Positions 38,670 to 47,472 of a stretch of 64,000 bases of DNA are shown here, in pieces. The notes beneath the pieces are model-generated. The model saw nothing but the letters and a program-made list of their open reading frames with translations, was not told the origin of the DNA and did not search any database. The translations under genes and the position numbers were made by a program. The first letter of the stretch is position 1. The number at the start of each line of letters is the position of its first letter. The DNA comes from Spirosoma rhododendri (GTDB lineage: Bacteria; Bacteroidota; Bacteroidia; Cytophagales; Spirosomataceae). The stretch spans positions 3,859,001-3,923,000 of the forward strand of contig NZ_CP051677.1 of the NCBI RefSeq assembly GCF_012849055.1, read 5' to 3'.

Positions 38670-38922
38670 ATTCACCCCTAAATACTCCTGCCCTGCGCCG
38701 TAGGGGATGCTTCTGGTATTACGGAATTGTTAACGATTGATTTCGTCAAACTAACCCTTGATAATCAGGTGATAACGGAGGGGTAATTGAGCCTCGTAGG
38801 GTATTTTGGCTCGGTTCAGGTAGCACGGTATCTGTCAGTTTGCCCGCTGCGGCACCTGATTTTGACAACGATCCAGACTGGTCGAGGTGGCTGTTCAGCG
38901 AACTATCAGATTGGCTGACGGG

Positions 38923-39522
38923 TCAGTCCAGAAACAGCAACAATCCGGCGACAGCAGCCAGTTGAGAGGGGTTGGTACGGGTACGAATGTACTCACGAAT
39001 GAAGCGGGTCGACTGTTTGAGGTAGTCGTTGACCGACGCGACCGAGATACCCGTCTGTTGGGCTACTTCCTCCGTCGACTGCCCCTCGAAGCGGCACCGC
39101 CGAAATACGTCACGTTTACGGGCGGGCAGGTGCTCGACGGCTTCTTCGATCAGGGCCATTTGGAGGCCAAAGAGTTCATCGTCAAGCCGGTCATCATTAG
39201 CCGGTACGTTGGATAAGTCAGCCTCCCATTGTACGACGACCGATTCACGCACCTTTTTCCTGACAACTGATAACGCTTTGTTGTGGCTAACGACGAACAG
39301 CCAGCCACCAACCGATTTGGTTGTATCGATCTTATGCCGGTTTTCCCACAACGCGATAAACACCTCCTGAAGGATGTCCTCAGCCGTTTCGGCCTGCTTA
39401 ACCAGCTTGAGAATGTTAGCGTAAACGGGTTGTTGGTAGTGGCCGTAGAGGGCGTCAAACGCAGCCAGGTCCCCCTGCGATAGATCGCGAAGTAACGCTG
39501 TTTCTACGTTGACTGTCATCAT
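38923..39522 (-). CDS. ECF-type RNA polymerase sigma factor
   Basis: About 199 residues from ATG 39522 (a GTG 9 codons upstream is possible). Region 2: FDALYGHYQQPVYANILKLV and the -10-binding segment AEDILQEVFIALWENRHKI. Region 4: LIEEAVEHLPARKRDVFRRC and the helix-turn-helix EEVAQQTGISVASVNDYLKQ. A short hydrophobic C terminus (LAAVAGLLLFLD) is typical of Bacteroidota ECFs paired with FecR. It probably drives the downstream susC, susD and phosphodiesterase genes. The ~250-base gap before fecR holds nothing I recognise. Confidence 0.93.
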   Translation of the reverse strand: MMTVNVETALLRDLSQGDLAAFDALYGHYQQPVYANILKLVKQAETAEDILQEVFIALWENRHKIDTTKSVGGWLFVVSHNKALSVVRKKVRESVVVQWEADLSNVPANDDRLDDELFGLQMALIEEAVEHLPARKRDVFRRCRFEGQSTEEVAQQTGISVASVNDYLKQSTRFIREYIRTRTNPSQLAAVAGLLLFLD

Positions 39523-39715
39523 CGGTGAGATGGATACAGACGAGTACACGGCAGATCAGTCAGCGGTATGCCATTGTGTACCAGCCTATTGTTAGAGTAC
39601 GATGTCAACGACAAAGGTACAAGACAGGCACCATAAAGTGGGTTTACCAAATTGTGAAGTGGGGCGGCATTGCTGAAGTTAGAGGGGTCGTTGGCTTTGC
39701 TGCGGACTGATTGCA

Positions 39716-40105
39716 TTAGTTTACCATCCGCAGCCCGGTAATTCGCTCGAAGTGTTTCCTGTTCAGCGTGGCACACGGCAGGTTGTTGGCTATGGCAGTC
39801 GCTGCAATGAACAGATCGGCGATGTCGATAAGGTTTCGATTCTGCTTCAACGTCCTGGTAAGATCGACTGCGACGTTAGCCGTTAGTTTGTCGAACGGCA
39901 AAACCGTTGTCCGGTCCAGAAAGCCATTCCAAAAGTCGATTTGTGCCGGGGTAGCACCGATGTAAATCTCATACTCTGTAACGGCAGAGATGCAGTAGCT
40001 GTACCCTCTTCTGACCAGAGAAATCAGCGCCGAGTTCGATTTATCGGTTTTCCGAAAGAAGTCAATCAGTATGGATGTGTCGACCAGTATCAGCTTGTCC
40101 TCCAT
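39716..40105 (-). CDS. PIN-domain ribonuclease toxin (VapC-like)
   Basis: 129 residues. PIN-fold acidic residues: Asp9 in LVDTSILIDFF, Glu44 in AVTEYEIYIG, and Asp94/Asp97 in LIDIADLFIAATAI; LPCATLNRKHFERI is the usual C-terminal strand and helix. VapC toxins cut tRNA or rRNA when freed from their antitoxin. The start overlaps the end of the upstream small gene by 16 bases, the common toxin-antitoxin arrangement. Composition is more AT-rich than the flanking housekeeping genes, which fits a mobile module. Confidence 0.87.
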   Translation of the reverse strand: MEDKLILVDTSILIDFFRKTDKSNSALISLVRRGYSYCISAVTEYEIYIGATPAQIDFWNGFLDRTTVLPFDKLTANVAVDLTRTLKQNRNLIDIADLFIAATAIANNLPCATLNRKHFERITGLRMVN

Positions 40106-40317
40106 TGATTGATGCGCTTTCTTGTTTCGGCGATCTCCTGAATTTGTTCGTCGGTAAACGTTGGTGCTGTCAACAGAAAAGCTTCCAGATCCGAAGGCTG
40201 ATTTACGGCTGTGTCCGCAGTGTCAACGGCGGTTTTCAGCGTCGCCCACTGCGTTGGTGTCAGGCCCTTCGCTAGCTGAATCAACTGATCGAAATTGATG
40301 TCTACCTGTAGCTGCAT
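40090..40317 (-). CDS. Putative antitoxin partner of the PIN-domain toxin
   Basis: 75 residues from ATG 40317; the frame extends 11 codons further but with no support. Sequence: MQLQVDINFDQLIQLAKGL, then a helical middle and the acidic end (TFTDEQIQEIAETRKRINQW). No AbrB, Phd/YefM or RHH DNA-binding pattern is obvious, so it may be an antitoxin that neutralises by binding alone. The start pattern VDINFDQLIQLAKGLTP is seen in small proteins preceding PIN genes in Cytophagales and cyanobacteria. The role is inferred from the 16-base overlap with the toxin gene. Confidence 0.7.
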   Translation of the reverse strand: MQLQVDINFDQLIQLAKGLTPTQWATLKTAVDTADTAVNQPSDLEAFLLTAPTFTDEQIQEIAETRKRINQWRTS

Positions 40318-40410
40318 GGCTGTGGGGGAAAAGTACAACGTGATGGACAACCGCTAAACACGACCGGGAAAACGATTGGTTCAGTACATCCGGCGCAGCC
40401 TGATACTCAA

Positions 40411-41997
40411 TTAAAACGGCGTTTCCTTGCTGGGGTCAGCGTTGCCGAAGTTAGAGAGGTCGTTGGCTTTACTACGGAACACGTTACCGCCCGACGGAGG
40501 TGCCTCGAAGCTGCTCAGGCCGTTTGTTTCCGGGCTGAATCCCTGCGTGGCTACCGGCTCAAAATACGAGTCGAGGTCGCAGAATTTGGTGAACTTACCC
40601 ACAAAGCGCAACTGTACCGTATCCAGCGAACCGGACCGGTTCTTAGCGATGATTACTTCGCCGATACCAACCGTTGAGTTACCTTCTTCGTCCTGCGTGA
40701 TGTTGTAGTATTCAGGGCGATACAGGAAGCAAACCATGTCGGCGTCCTGTTCGATAGATCCCGATTCACGAAGGTCGGAAAGCTGCGGCTTTTTGTCGCC
40801 ACCGCGTGTTTCCACCGCCCGGCTGAGCTGCGACAGGGCAATCACCGGCACGTTCAGTTCCTTGGCGAGGTTCTTCAACGCCCGCGAAATCGACGCGATT
40901 TCCTGTTCGCGGTTACCACCACCTTTGTTCGAAGAATCCCCTGACATCAGCTGCAAATAGTCGATTACGACCATCTGGATGTCGTGCTGCGCTTTCAGAC
41001 GGCGGCACTTGGCCCGCAGTTCCAGAATGGAAAGGGCGGGGGTATCGTCGATGAAAATGGGGGCTTCGGTCAGCCGCTGAATCTTGTGGTGAAGCTGCGT
41101 CCACTCGTGCGGGGCCAGCGTTCCCTTCCTGATTTTCTCCGAATCGATCTCCGCTTCCGCCGAAATCAGACGATTCACCAACTGCACCGACGACATCTCC
41201 AGCGAGAAAATCGCGACCGGCTTACCGTGGTCGACAGCCGCATTCCGCAGGGCACTAACGACAAATGCCGTCTTTCCCATAGCTGGTCTAGCGGCTAAGA
41301 TGATTAGTTCCGTTGGTTGCCAGCCGGAGGTGACGCGGTCGAGGTTGGTGAAGCCGGAGGGGACACCGGTGAGACCTTCCTGATTCTTTTTTATCTCGAG
41401 TTCGTTAAGCGCCTGCCGCACGATGGTGCTCATGTCGGCGTAGTTCTTCTTGATGTTCGACTCCGAAATCTTGAAGAGCGACTGTTCCGTGCGGTCGAGG
41501 AGTTCAAACACATCGGTCGTGTCCTCGTAGGCATCGCGAAGGATCGTTGACGACATCGCGATCAGGGCGCGTTTCAGTGCTTGTTCCGATACCACACGAG
41601 CGTGGTACTCGATATTGGCGGCCGAGTTAACCCGGAAGGTTAGCTCGGAAACGAAGCCACCGCCCCCGACCAGCTCGATCTCACCCGTCTTGCGCAGCTG
41701 CTGGGTAACGGTCAGCAGGTCAATGGGATCGGAATTACCGAACAGCGTCAGGATGGCGTTGTAGATACGCTGATGGGCGTCTTTGTAGAATGTCTCGGGC
41801 TTGAGAATGTCGACAACCGACGAGAGGGCGTCCTTTTCGATCATGAGTGCCCCCAGCACCGCTTCCTCCAGATCGAGTGCCTGCGGAGGTAGCTTTCCCA
41901 GCCCGGTATCGAGCCATTGGTTACCAGCCTGTTGCCGATTACCGGCAAAGCCTTGCTGTTTCCGAAAGTGCTGATTGGGGCGTGGGTTGTTCTCCAT
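40411..41997 (-). CDS. dnaB: Replicative DNA helicase DnaB
   Basis: 528 residues. N-terminal helical domain (PPQALDLEEAVLGALMIEKD), linker helix, then the RecA-type motor: Walker A in ARPAMGKTAFVV (GKT at 241-243), Walker B VVIDYLQLMSG, and SRAVETRGGDKKPQLSDLRE. A ~35-residue low-complexity N-terminal extension (RPNQHFRKQQGFAGNRQQAG) is usual in Bacteroidota. The hexamer unwinds the fork 5' to 3' on the lagging strand. A possible -7 promoter box lies 50 bases upstream. Confidence 0.97.
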   Translation of the reverse strand: MENNPRPNQHFRKQQGFAGNRQQAGNQWLDTGLGKLPPQALDLEEAVLGALMIEKDALSSVVDILKPETFYKDAHQRIYNAILTLFGNSDPIDLLTVTQQLRKTGEIELVGGGGFVSELTFRVNSAANIEYHARVVSEQALKRALIAMSSTILRDAYEDTTDVFELLDRTEQSLFKISESNIKKNYADMSTIVRQALNELEIKKNQEGLTGVPSGFTNLDRVTSGWQPTELIILAARPAMGKTAFVVSALRNAAVDHGKPVAIFSLEMSSVQLVNRLISAEAEIDSEKIRKGTLAPHEWTQLHHKIQRLTEAPIFIDDTPALSILELRAKCRRLKAQHDIQMVVIDYLQLMSGDSSNKGGGNREQEIASISRALKNLAKELNVPVIALSQLSRAVETRGGDKKPQLSDLRESGSIEQDADMVCFLYRPEYYNITQDEEGNSTVGIGEVIIAKNRSGSLDTVQLRFVGKFTKFCDLDSYFEPVATQGFSPETNGLSSFEAPPSGGNVFRSKANDLSNFGNADPSKETPF

Positions 41998-42048
41998 GAT
42001 CTACTGCAAGTTTACGAAAACCTGCCCCGCAGGGCAATACCCCGATGA

Positions 42049-42056
42049 CAAAGATA
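42049..42056 (-). promoter_or_regulatory. Possible Bacteroidota -7 promoter element for dnaB
   Basis: On the minus strand the site reads TATCTTTG, an exact match to the TAnnTTTG consensus, 52 bases upstream of the dnaB start. No TTTG box is at the expected -33 distance, so support is partial. The rest of the 358-base dnaB-phoH divergent gap shows no gene: the only sizeable frame there overlaps dnaB and lacks coding character. Confidence 0.35.
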
Positions 42057-42355
42057 ACCGGCAAATAGCACCCGGACCGGGCGTAACATTCTGGTAATGT
42101 TGCGACTATCCGTTTAAAAAAAAGATCACCTTTTGCGCCACGTCGGGCAGGGGGCAGGCGTACTGGTACTGCGGTGAAGACAGCTGGCTGACTGTCAGGA
42201 AGGTAGTCGTTTTCGGCGGATAAATCCAGTAGTTTCCCGGAATCGGTCAGTTTCAAACAAAAGTAAGCAGGGCGAATAATTTTTCGGTAACTGGTGTTAT
42301 ATACGCAGAGAAATCGCTTACTTTTCGGAATCACATTTTAAACGCAACGCATCGT

Positions 42356-43315
42356 TTGGTCGAAAAAGTCATCACCCTCGACAACGTCTCGCTCATCGAC
42401 TTTCTGGGCGTAGAGAACACGAATATTCGGGAAATCGCAGCTGCATTCCCGATGAGTAAAATCATTTCGCGCGGCAACGAAATTCGCATCAAAGGCACCA
42501 CGCCGGAGATCACCCGGATCAGCGACATTCTGGAATCGTTGCTGGAGCATTACCAACGGTACGGCAAAGTCACGCCCGACAATGTGCAGAATTACCTGGG
42601 TCAGAATGGCGTAGCTGCGTCAGGAACGGTGCCGCCTGTGCCGCCCGACGACGACGAAGTGCTGGTCTATGGCAACCGGGGTGTCGTGGTTCGGGCCAAA
42701 ACCGACAACCAGAAAAAACTGGTTGAAGCCGCAGAAAAGCATGACCTGGTGTTTGCTATTGGTCCGGCCGGAACGGGTAAAACCTACACCGCCGTAGCCA
42801 TAGCGGTACGGGCGCTTAAGAATAAAGAGGTCAAGAAAATCATCATTACCCGCCCGGCCGTTGAAGCGGGCGAAAATCTGGGCTTCCTGCCGGGCGACCT
42901 GAAGGAAAAGATCGATCCGTACCTGCGCCCGATTTACGACGCGCTGGATGATATGATTCCGGCGGAGAAGTTGAAGCTGTACCAGGAAAACCGCATTATC
43001 GAGATTGCGCCACTCGCGTACATGCGCGGCCGGACGCTCAACAACGCGTTTATCCTGCTCGACGAAGCCCAGAACACGACGCCTATGCAGATGAAGATGT
43101 TTCTGACCCGGATGGGGCCATCCTCGAAAGCAATCATCACCGGCGACCGGTCGCAGATTGACCTGCCTAACAAGCAGAAGTCGGGACTGGTCGAATCGGT
43201 CGACATCCTGAAGCCCATTAAAGGCATAGCATTTGTGGAACTGGATGGGAGCGACGTGGTGCGTCACCGGCTGGTGCGCGAAATTATTACAGCGTATGAA
43301 AAAGCGGGGCAATAG
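42356..43315 (+). CDS. PhoH-family ATPase
   Basis: 319 residues from a TTG start (no in-frame ATG upstream). An N-terminal KH-like part (NTNIREIAAAFPMSKIISRG) precedes the PhoH domain with Walker A GPAGTGKT (136-143), the EAGENLGFLPGDLKEK loop and Walker B FILLDEAQNT. PhoH-like proteins are cytoplasmic ATPases linked to RNA metabolism and ribosome maturation; a direct function is not settled. The gene's last 20 bases overlap the start of the next gene in another frame. Confidence 0.92.
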   Translation: MVEKVITLDNVSLIDFLGVENTNIREIAAAFPMSKIISRGNEIRIKGTTPEITRISDILESLLEHYQRYGKVTPDNVQNYLGQNGVAASGTVPPVPPDDDEVLVYGNRGVVVRAKTDNQKKLVEAAEKHDLVFAIGPAGTGKTYTAVAIAVRALKNKEVKKIIITRPAVEAGENLGFLPGDLKEKIDPYLRPIYDALDDMIPAEKLKLYQENRIIEIAPLAYMRGRTLNNAFILLDEAQNTTPMQMKMFLTRMGPSSKAIITGDRSQIDLPNKQKSGLVESVDILKPIKGIAFVELDGSDVVRHRLVREIITAYEKAGQ

Positions 43316-44654
43316 CCTGAGCAACATTTTATCGAAAACCGGCTGGTCTGCACTGGCCGGTTTTTGCATGTCCCTGCTTTTGGCGCCGACGCTGCTGGCG
43401 CAATCCGGCGGAGAGTCGTACCGGCAGCGGTGCGGTACGACCGAATACGAAAAACGGGTGCTTCAGCTGCGCGACCCCAACCGTCAGCGGAATATCGACG
43501 CGTTGAACCAGCAGGTTGAGCAGTTACAGACCCGGCAAAAATTACTGCGTCAGTCGGCGGCTCAGACCATCTACCGCATTCCGGTGGTGGTTCACGTCAT
43601 CCACAGCAACGCGTCGAATGCCATCGGGGGGACCGATAACGGCAATATTTCTGACGAACAGATTGCCTCGCAGATTCAGGTGCTGAACGAAGATTACCGG
43701 CGGCAGTCGGGTACGCCCGGTGCCAACACAACTACCCTCAGTGCCGACGCCGGGATCGAATTTTTCCTGGCCACGCAGGACCCCAACGGGGCCGCGACAA
43801 CCGGTATCACCCGCCATTACTACGCCCAGAAATCGTCGTTCGATGTGTTCAGCGACGATGGACTGCTGTCGACTATTGCGTACTGGCCCAGCAACCGGTA
43901 CCTGAACATCTGGGTGACGACGCTGGATAATAACTACCTCGGCTACGGGCAGTTTCCCACCACCGCTGACACACTGAAAGGGCTGGTTGCTTCGCAGAAC
44001 GAACGAATCGACGGCGTGATGGTCGATCACCGGTACTTTGGCCGGCAGATTGGTACCGTGCGTAGTTCGGTGTACTGCTGTGGCCGCACGATTACCCACG
44101 AGGTTGGGCACTGGCTGGGGCTGATTCATACCTGGGGCGACGGCGACGGCTGCGCTGACGATTACGTCTACGACACGCCACCTACCAAGGGGCCGAATCA
44201 GACGACGCAGTGCCGCACGACGTATTCAACCTGCGTCAACAACGTCCGGACGCGCGACCTGACGGAAGATTACATGGACTACTCACCCGATGGGTGCATG
44301 AACTTGTTCACGGTCGGGCAGGTGGCTCGCATGCGGGCGGTGCTGCAATTGAGCCCCCGTCGTCAGCAGTTGATTAACTCGCTGGTTACGGTGCCCGAGT
44401 CCGACAACCTAACCATCAACGTGTACCCCAATCCGGCAGCCGCCGACCCGACGGTCGAAGTAAAACTAAAGGGTAGCCAGTCATTCACTGTCGGTTTGTA
44501 CGACGCGTCAGGGCGGTCTGTTCGGTACTACACCTATGCCAGTTCGCCCAGCACACGGGTGACCCTGTCGACGGTCGGGTTATTGTCGGGTGTTTACATC
44601 GTTCGTGTCAAAACCGACAACGAAACGGTCAGCAGCCGACTGGTGGTGCATTGA
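43296..44654 (+). CDS. Secreted M43-type (pappalysin-like) zinc metalloprotease with T9SS sorting domain
   Basis: 452 residues from ATG 43296, chosen for the signal peptide (SALAGFCMSLLLAPTLLAQ); this start lies inside the end of phoH. The metzincin site is HEVGHWLGLIHTW (first His at residue 268), followed by CADDYVYDTPPT and DYMDYSPDGCMNLFTVGQ with the Met-turn, all typical of cytophagalysin. The last ~75 residues are a type A sorting domain (INVYPNPAA, GLYDASGRSV, LSGVYIVRVKT), so the protein should leave the cell through the type IX system. It probably digests extracellular proteins. Confidence 0.93.
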   Translation: MKKRGNSLSNILSKTGWSALAGFCMSLLLAPTLLAQSGGESYRQRCGTTEYEKRVLQLRDPNRQRNIDALNQQVEQLQTRQKLLRQSAAQTIYRIPVVVHVIHSNASNAIGGTDNGNISDEQIASQIQVLNEDYRRQSGTPGANTTTLSADAGIEFFLATQDPNGAATTGITRHYYAQKSSFDVFSDDGLLSTIAYWPSNRYLNIWVTTLDNNYLGYGQFPTTADTLKGLVASQNERIDGVMVDHRYFGRQIGTVRSSVYCCGRTITHEVGHWLGLIHTWGDGDGCADDYVYDTPPTKGPNQTTQCRTTYSTCVNNVRTRDLTEDYMDYSPDGCMNLFTVGQVARMRAVLQLSPRRQQLINSLVTVPESDNLTINVYPNPAAADPTVEVKLKGSQSFTVGLYDASGRSVRYYTYASSPSTRVTLSTVGLLSGVYIVRVKTDNETVSSRLVVH

Positions 44655-44659
44655 CGGCA

Positions 44660-44820
44660 GTACGGTTTTCGGTTTATAGTGTACGGTTTACGGAAAGGGC
44701 TGTTATTTTGCGGCTTTGACTAGCCAGTTTTCGGTTGCCAGTATTCAGTATACGGTTTACATAATTGATAAGCGTATGCCGAAAACTGCAAACCGAGTAC
44801 CGTAAACCGTTTACAGACAG
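44660..44820. repeat. Low-complexity CGGTTTAC-type repeats
   Basis: Repeated words such as acggttt, cggtttac and their reverse complements (gtaccgtaaaccgt) fill the gap between the protease and GNAT genes. The left part (about 44676-44697) can pair with 44797-44815. No open frame. It belongs in style with the hairpins at 26862 and 47393. Confidence 0.55.
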
Positions 44821-44821
44821 T

Positions 44822-45274
44822 ATGATTACCGTTCTCCCTATTACCGACCCTGCTGATCTTGATGCTGCTTTTCTGATTCGTCGACGTGTGTTCGTTGAGG
44901 AACAAAACGTGCCCGCCGAGGACGAATACGATGAATTTGAAACAACCAGCCTGCACTTCCTGGCGCGGGTCGATGGTGCACCGGCTGGTACGGCCCGCTG
45001 GCGTCGCACGTCGAAGGGCGTCAAGATGGAGCGGTTTGCGGTGCTGAGCGAATTTCGGGGGGCAGGGGTTGGAAAGGCATTGGTTCAAACGGTCCTTGAC
45101 TCTGTCTTTAGTCAGTTGCCCGAACCGGTCGAAAGTATCTATCTGCACGCGCAGGTAACGGCCATGCCGCTTTACGCTGGGTTTGGTTTCGTGCCAACCG
45201 GCCCACAGTTCGATGAGTGCGGCATTACGCACTACAAAATGATACTTCCCGCGTCGGCCTATCCCAAGCAATGA
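44822..45274 (+). CDS. GNAT-family N-acetyltransferase, YjcF/ElaA-like
   Basis: 150 residues from ATG 44822. N-terminal IRRRVFVEEQNVPAEDEYDE is the signature of the YjcF/ElaA group; the acetyl-CoA loop is FRGAGVGKALVQ and the C-terminal part AMPLYAGFGFVPTGPQFDE. It likely acetylates a small amine; the substrate is unknown. Its TGA overlaps the ATG of the comEC-like gene (ATGA), which indicates translational coupling. Confidence 0.9.
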   Translation: MITVLPITDPADLDAAFLIRRRVFVEEQNVPAEDEYDEFETTSLHFLARVDGAPAGTARWRRTSKGVKMERFAVLSEFRGAGVGKALVQTVLDSVFSQLPEPVESIYLHAQVTAMPLYAGFGFVPTGPQFDECGITHYKMILPASAYPKQ

Positions 45275-47379
45275 CCGTACTGCCGTTCGTGCGCGCCGTC
45301 GCAGGACTGGCGGCCGGTATCCTCCTCTACACCTGGTTGCCCGATCAGTACTGGCTTCCCGTTTTGCTGGCCGTAGCCGGAAGCGGTGTCGTCGGCTGGC
45401 TGTTGGTGCGGAAATCGTTCCGGCAGGCAGGAGTAGCGTTGGGGGTTGCCCTGACCGGACTGCTGATGGCGATGGGTTGGGGCGTGACCTGGCTGCATAC
45501 GGCCCGCAACGACGCCAATAACCTAACTCACCTGACTGATACGCTGCGGGCGTATGAAGGTATCGTGACGGCGCAACCCGAAGAACGCGCGAAAACGTAC
45601 CGCGTCGAACTGGCCGTACAGCAAGGCCAATGGGGAACCAATGTCGACTGGAAACCCCTGAGTGGACGCGTAATCGTGTACCTCGATAAGGCTGCCGGTT
45701 CGGTACCGCGTTATGGTGACGTATGGCTCGTTAACGGGGCACCGCGACTAATCGATCCGCCGTTCAACCCCGGTGAATTCGACTACAAAACCTACCTCAG
45801 TCGGCGGAATATTTACCATCAGCAATATCTGCGGCCGTATCAACGGCGGGTGATTGGTAATGACCCACCCAACGCGCTGACCGATATTGCCATACGCGTC
45901 AATCGGTGGGCTGATAGTGTGTTGACCCGGCAGATCGGTACGCGGGCCGAATATGGCATTGTTAACGCCATGATTCTGGGCGTGCGCGATGATCTTGATT
46001 CAGAACAGTACCGGGCTTACGCTACCGCCGGAGCCGTGCACATCCTGTCGGTGTCGGGGCTGCACGTCGGTATTTTATTTTTCGTGCTTACGTGGCTGAT
46101 CGGTCTAACGGCTGGAAAGCGCGACGATCGCGTCTGGCTGATCGTGCTGCAACTGGCGGTGCTCTGGTTCTACGCGCTCATCACGGGATTCTCACTGCCG
46201 GTGCTGCGGTCGGCGGCCATGTTTTCGATGCTGCTGCTGGCAAAGGCGCTGCAACGCCGGGCACCCACGGGTCATTCGCTGAGCGTCGCCCTGTTTTTTA
46301 TACTCCTGTACGACCCCTACGCCCTGTTGTCGGCGGGACTGCAACTGTCGTCGCTGGCCGTGCTGGGCATTGGCGCGTGGCAGTCGCCCCTGTATCAGTC
46401 GCTGACGTTTCGGTACAGATTGGCCAACAAGCTTTGGCAGATTACGGCGGTGGCCCTGGTGGCGCAACTCGTTACGTTTCCGCTGGGGGTCTATTACTTT
46501 CACCAGTTTCCGACGTATTTCCTGCTGGCTAACCCGGTCGTCATGGTACTGTCGATGGTGTTGCTGCCGCTGGCTATGGCAACGCTGGCGTTCGGCTGGG
46601 TGCCGTACCTGAACGTCTGTCTGGGCTGGCTGTTGCAGAAAACGGCCTGGCTGCTCAACGAAGCTGTAAGCCGGACGGGCCAACTGCCGGGCGCTGCCTG
46701 GGGTAACCTGTGGCTGTCGCCGGTTGAGTTGATACTGATCTACGCGCTTATTTTGCTCGGTGGGGTGCTGCTGCTAAGTCGTAACCGCAACTGGCTGTGG
46801 CCGCTGAGTGCAACGGCACTCGTGCTGGTTGTCCTGATGGTGCTGGGCGACACGGATCGGATGCAACAACGTCGGCTGGCGGTTCATTTTCTGCCCCATC
46901 GCACGGCTGTTAGCTTCACAACGGGTAATCGCAGCCTGCTGCTCACCGACCTCGACACGACGGATCAGCGGTCGTACGAGTTCTACCTGAAAAACACCTT
47001 TGGTAGCTGGGGTATTCCGGAGCCGAAGCGGGTCGATATTCGGCAGGTGTCAATGGGAGAAGTCGCCAAAACTGCCACCACGACATACTACAGCCGTGAC
47101 TATAGCCTGCTGGTGTGGCAGGGCCGCTCGATTCTTCTCGTGAACCGCTTGTCGAATTACCACCACTGGCGACTACCGGCCGTGGTCGACTATCTGATTA
47201 TTCGCCGAAACGCCCTGCGCGACTGGGATCAGCTGGCAAACCGTGTTGTGGCCCGGCATATCATCTTCGACGATTCCAGCCGCACCCCGCTGACCGATCA
47301 GTTGCTGGCAGACGCAAAAATGCGCCACATTGCCTGCCACTCGGTCCGGCAAATGGGCGCATATGTGGATGAGTTTTAA
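45271..47379 (+). CDS. comEC: ComEC/Rec2-family competence protein
   Basis: 702 residues from ATG 45271. A short N-terminal membrane part is followed by a DUF4131-type soluble domain (YEGIVTAQPEERAKTYRVEL, PPFNPGEFDYKTYLSRRNIY) and the Competence domain of many helices, beginning with GAVHILSVSGLHVGILFFVL. The last ~175 residues are soluble (RRLAVHFLPHRTAVSFTTGN) but lack the metallo-beta-lactamase motif of full ComEC, as usual in Bacteroidota. ComEC forms the inner-membrane channel for single-stranded DNA uptake. Coupled to the GNAT gene by a 4-base overlap. Confidence 0.9.
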   Translation: MTVLPFVRAVAGLAAGILLYTWLPDQYWLPVLLAVAGSGVVGWLLVRKSFRQAGVALGVALTGLLMAMGWGVTWLHTARNDANNLTHLTDTLRAYEGIVTAQPEERAKTYRVELAVQQGQWGTNVDWKPLSGRVIVYLDKAAGSVPRYGDVWLVNGAPRLIDPPFNPGEFDYKTYLSRRNIYHQQYLRPYQRRVIGNDPPNALTDIAIRVNRWADSVLTRQIGTRAEYGIVNAMILGVRDDLDSEQYRAYATAGAVHILSVSGLHVGILFFVLTWLIGLTAGKRDDRVWLIVLQLAVLWFYALITGFSLPVLRSAAMFSMLLLAKALQRRAPTGHSLSVALFFILLYDPYALLSAGLQLSSLAVLGIGAWQSPLYQSLTFRYRLANKLWQITAVALVAQLVTFPLGVYYFHQFPTYFLLANPVVMVLSMVLLPLAMATLAFGWVPYLNVCLGWLLQKTAWLLNEAVSRTGQLPGAAWGNLWLSPVELILIYALILLGGVLLLSRNRNWLWPLSATALVLVVLMVLGDTDRMQQRRLAVHFLPHRTAVSFTTGNRSLLLTDLDTTDQRSYEFYLKNTFGSWGIPEPKRVDIRQVSMGEVAKTATTTYYSRDYSLLVWQGRSILLVNRLSNYHHWRLPAVVDYLIIRRNALRDWDQLANRVVARHIIFDDSSRTPLTDQLLADAKMRHIACHSVRQMGAYVDEF

Positions 47380-47392
47380 GGGCGGGTTCAAA

Positions 47393-47466
47393 GTTTAAGG
47401 TCTAACGTTTAAGGTTGTTCTACGGAGCCTTTCCACCGGAGGAACCTTAAACGTTAGACCTTAAAC
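47393..47466. terminator. Perfect 24-bp hairpin between comEC and the Spy-like gene
   Basis: 47393-47416 pairs exactly with 47443-47466 (words gtttaagg and taacg), with a 26-base loop. It lies between convergent genes and probably ends both transcripts. Confidence 0.72.
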
Positions 47467-47472
47467 ATTAAA

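Noticed and set aside
41939..42334. 131-codon minus-strand frame in the dnaB-phoH gap
   Set aside because: It overlaps the 5' end of dnaB on the same strand in another frame, has no family resemblance and would fill the promoter region of both genes.
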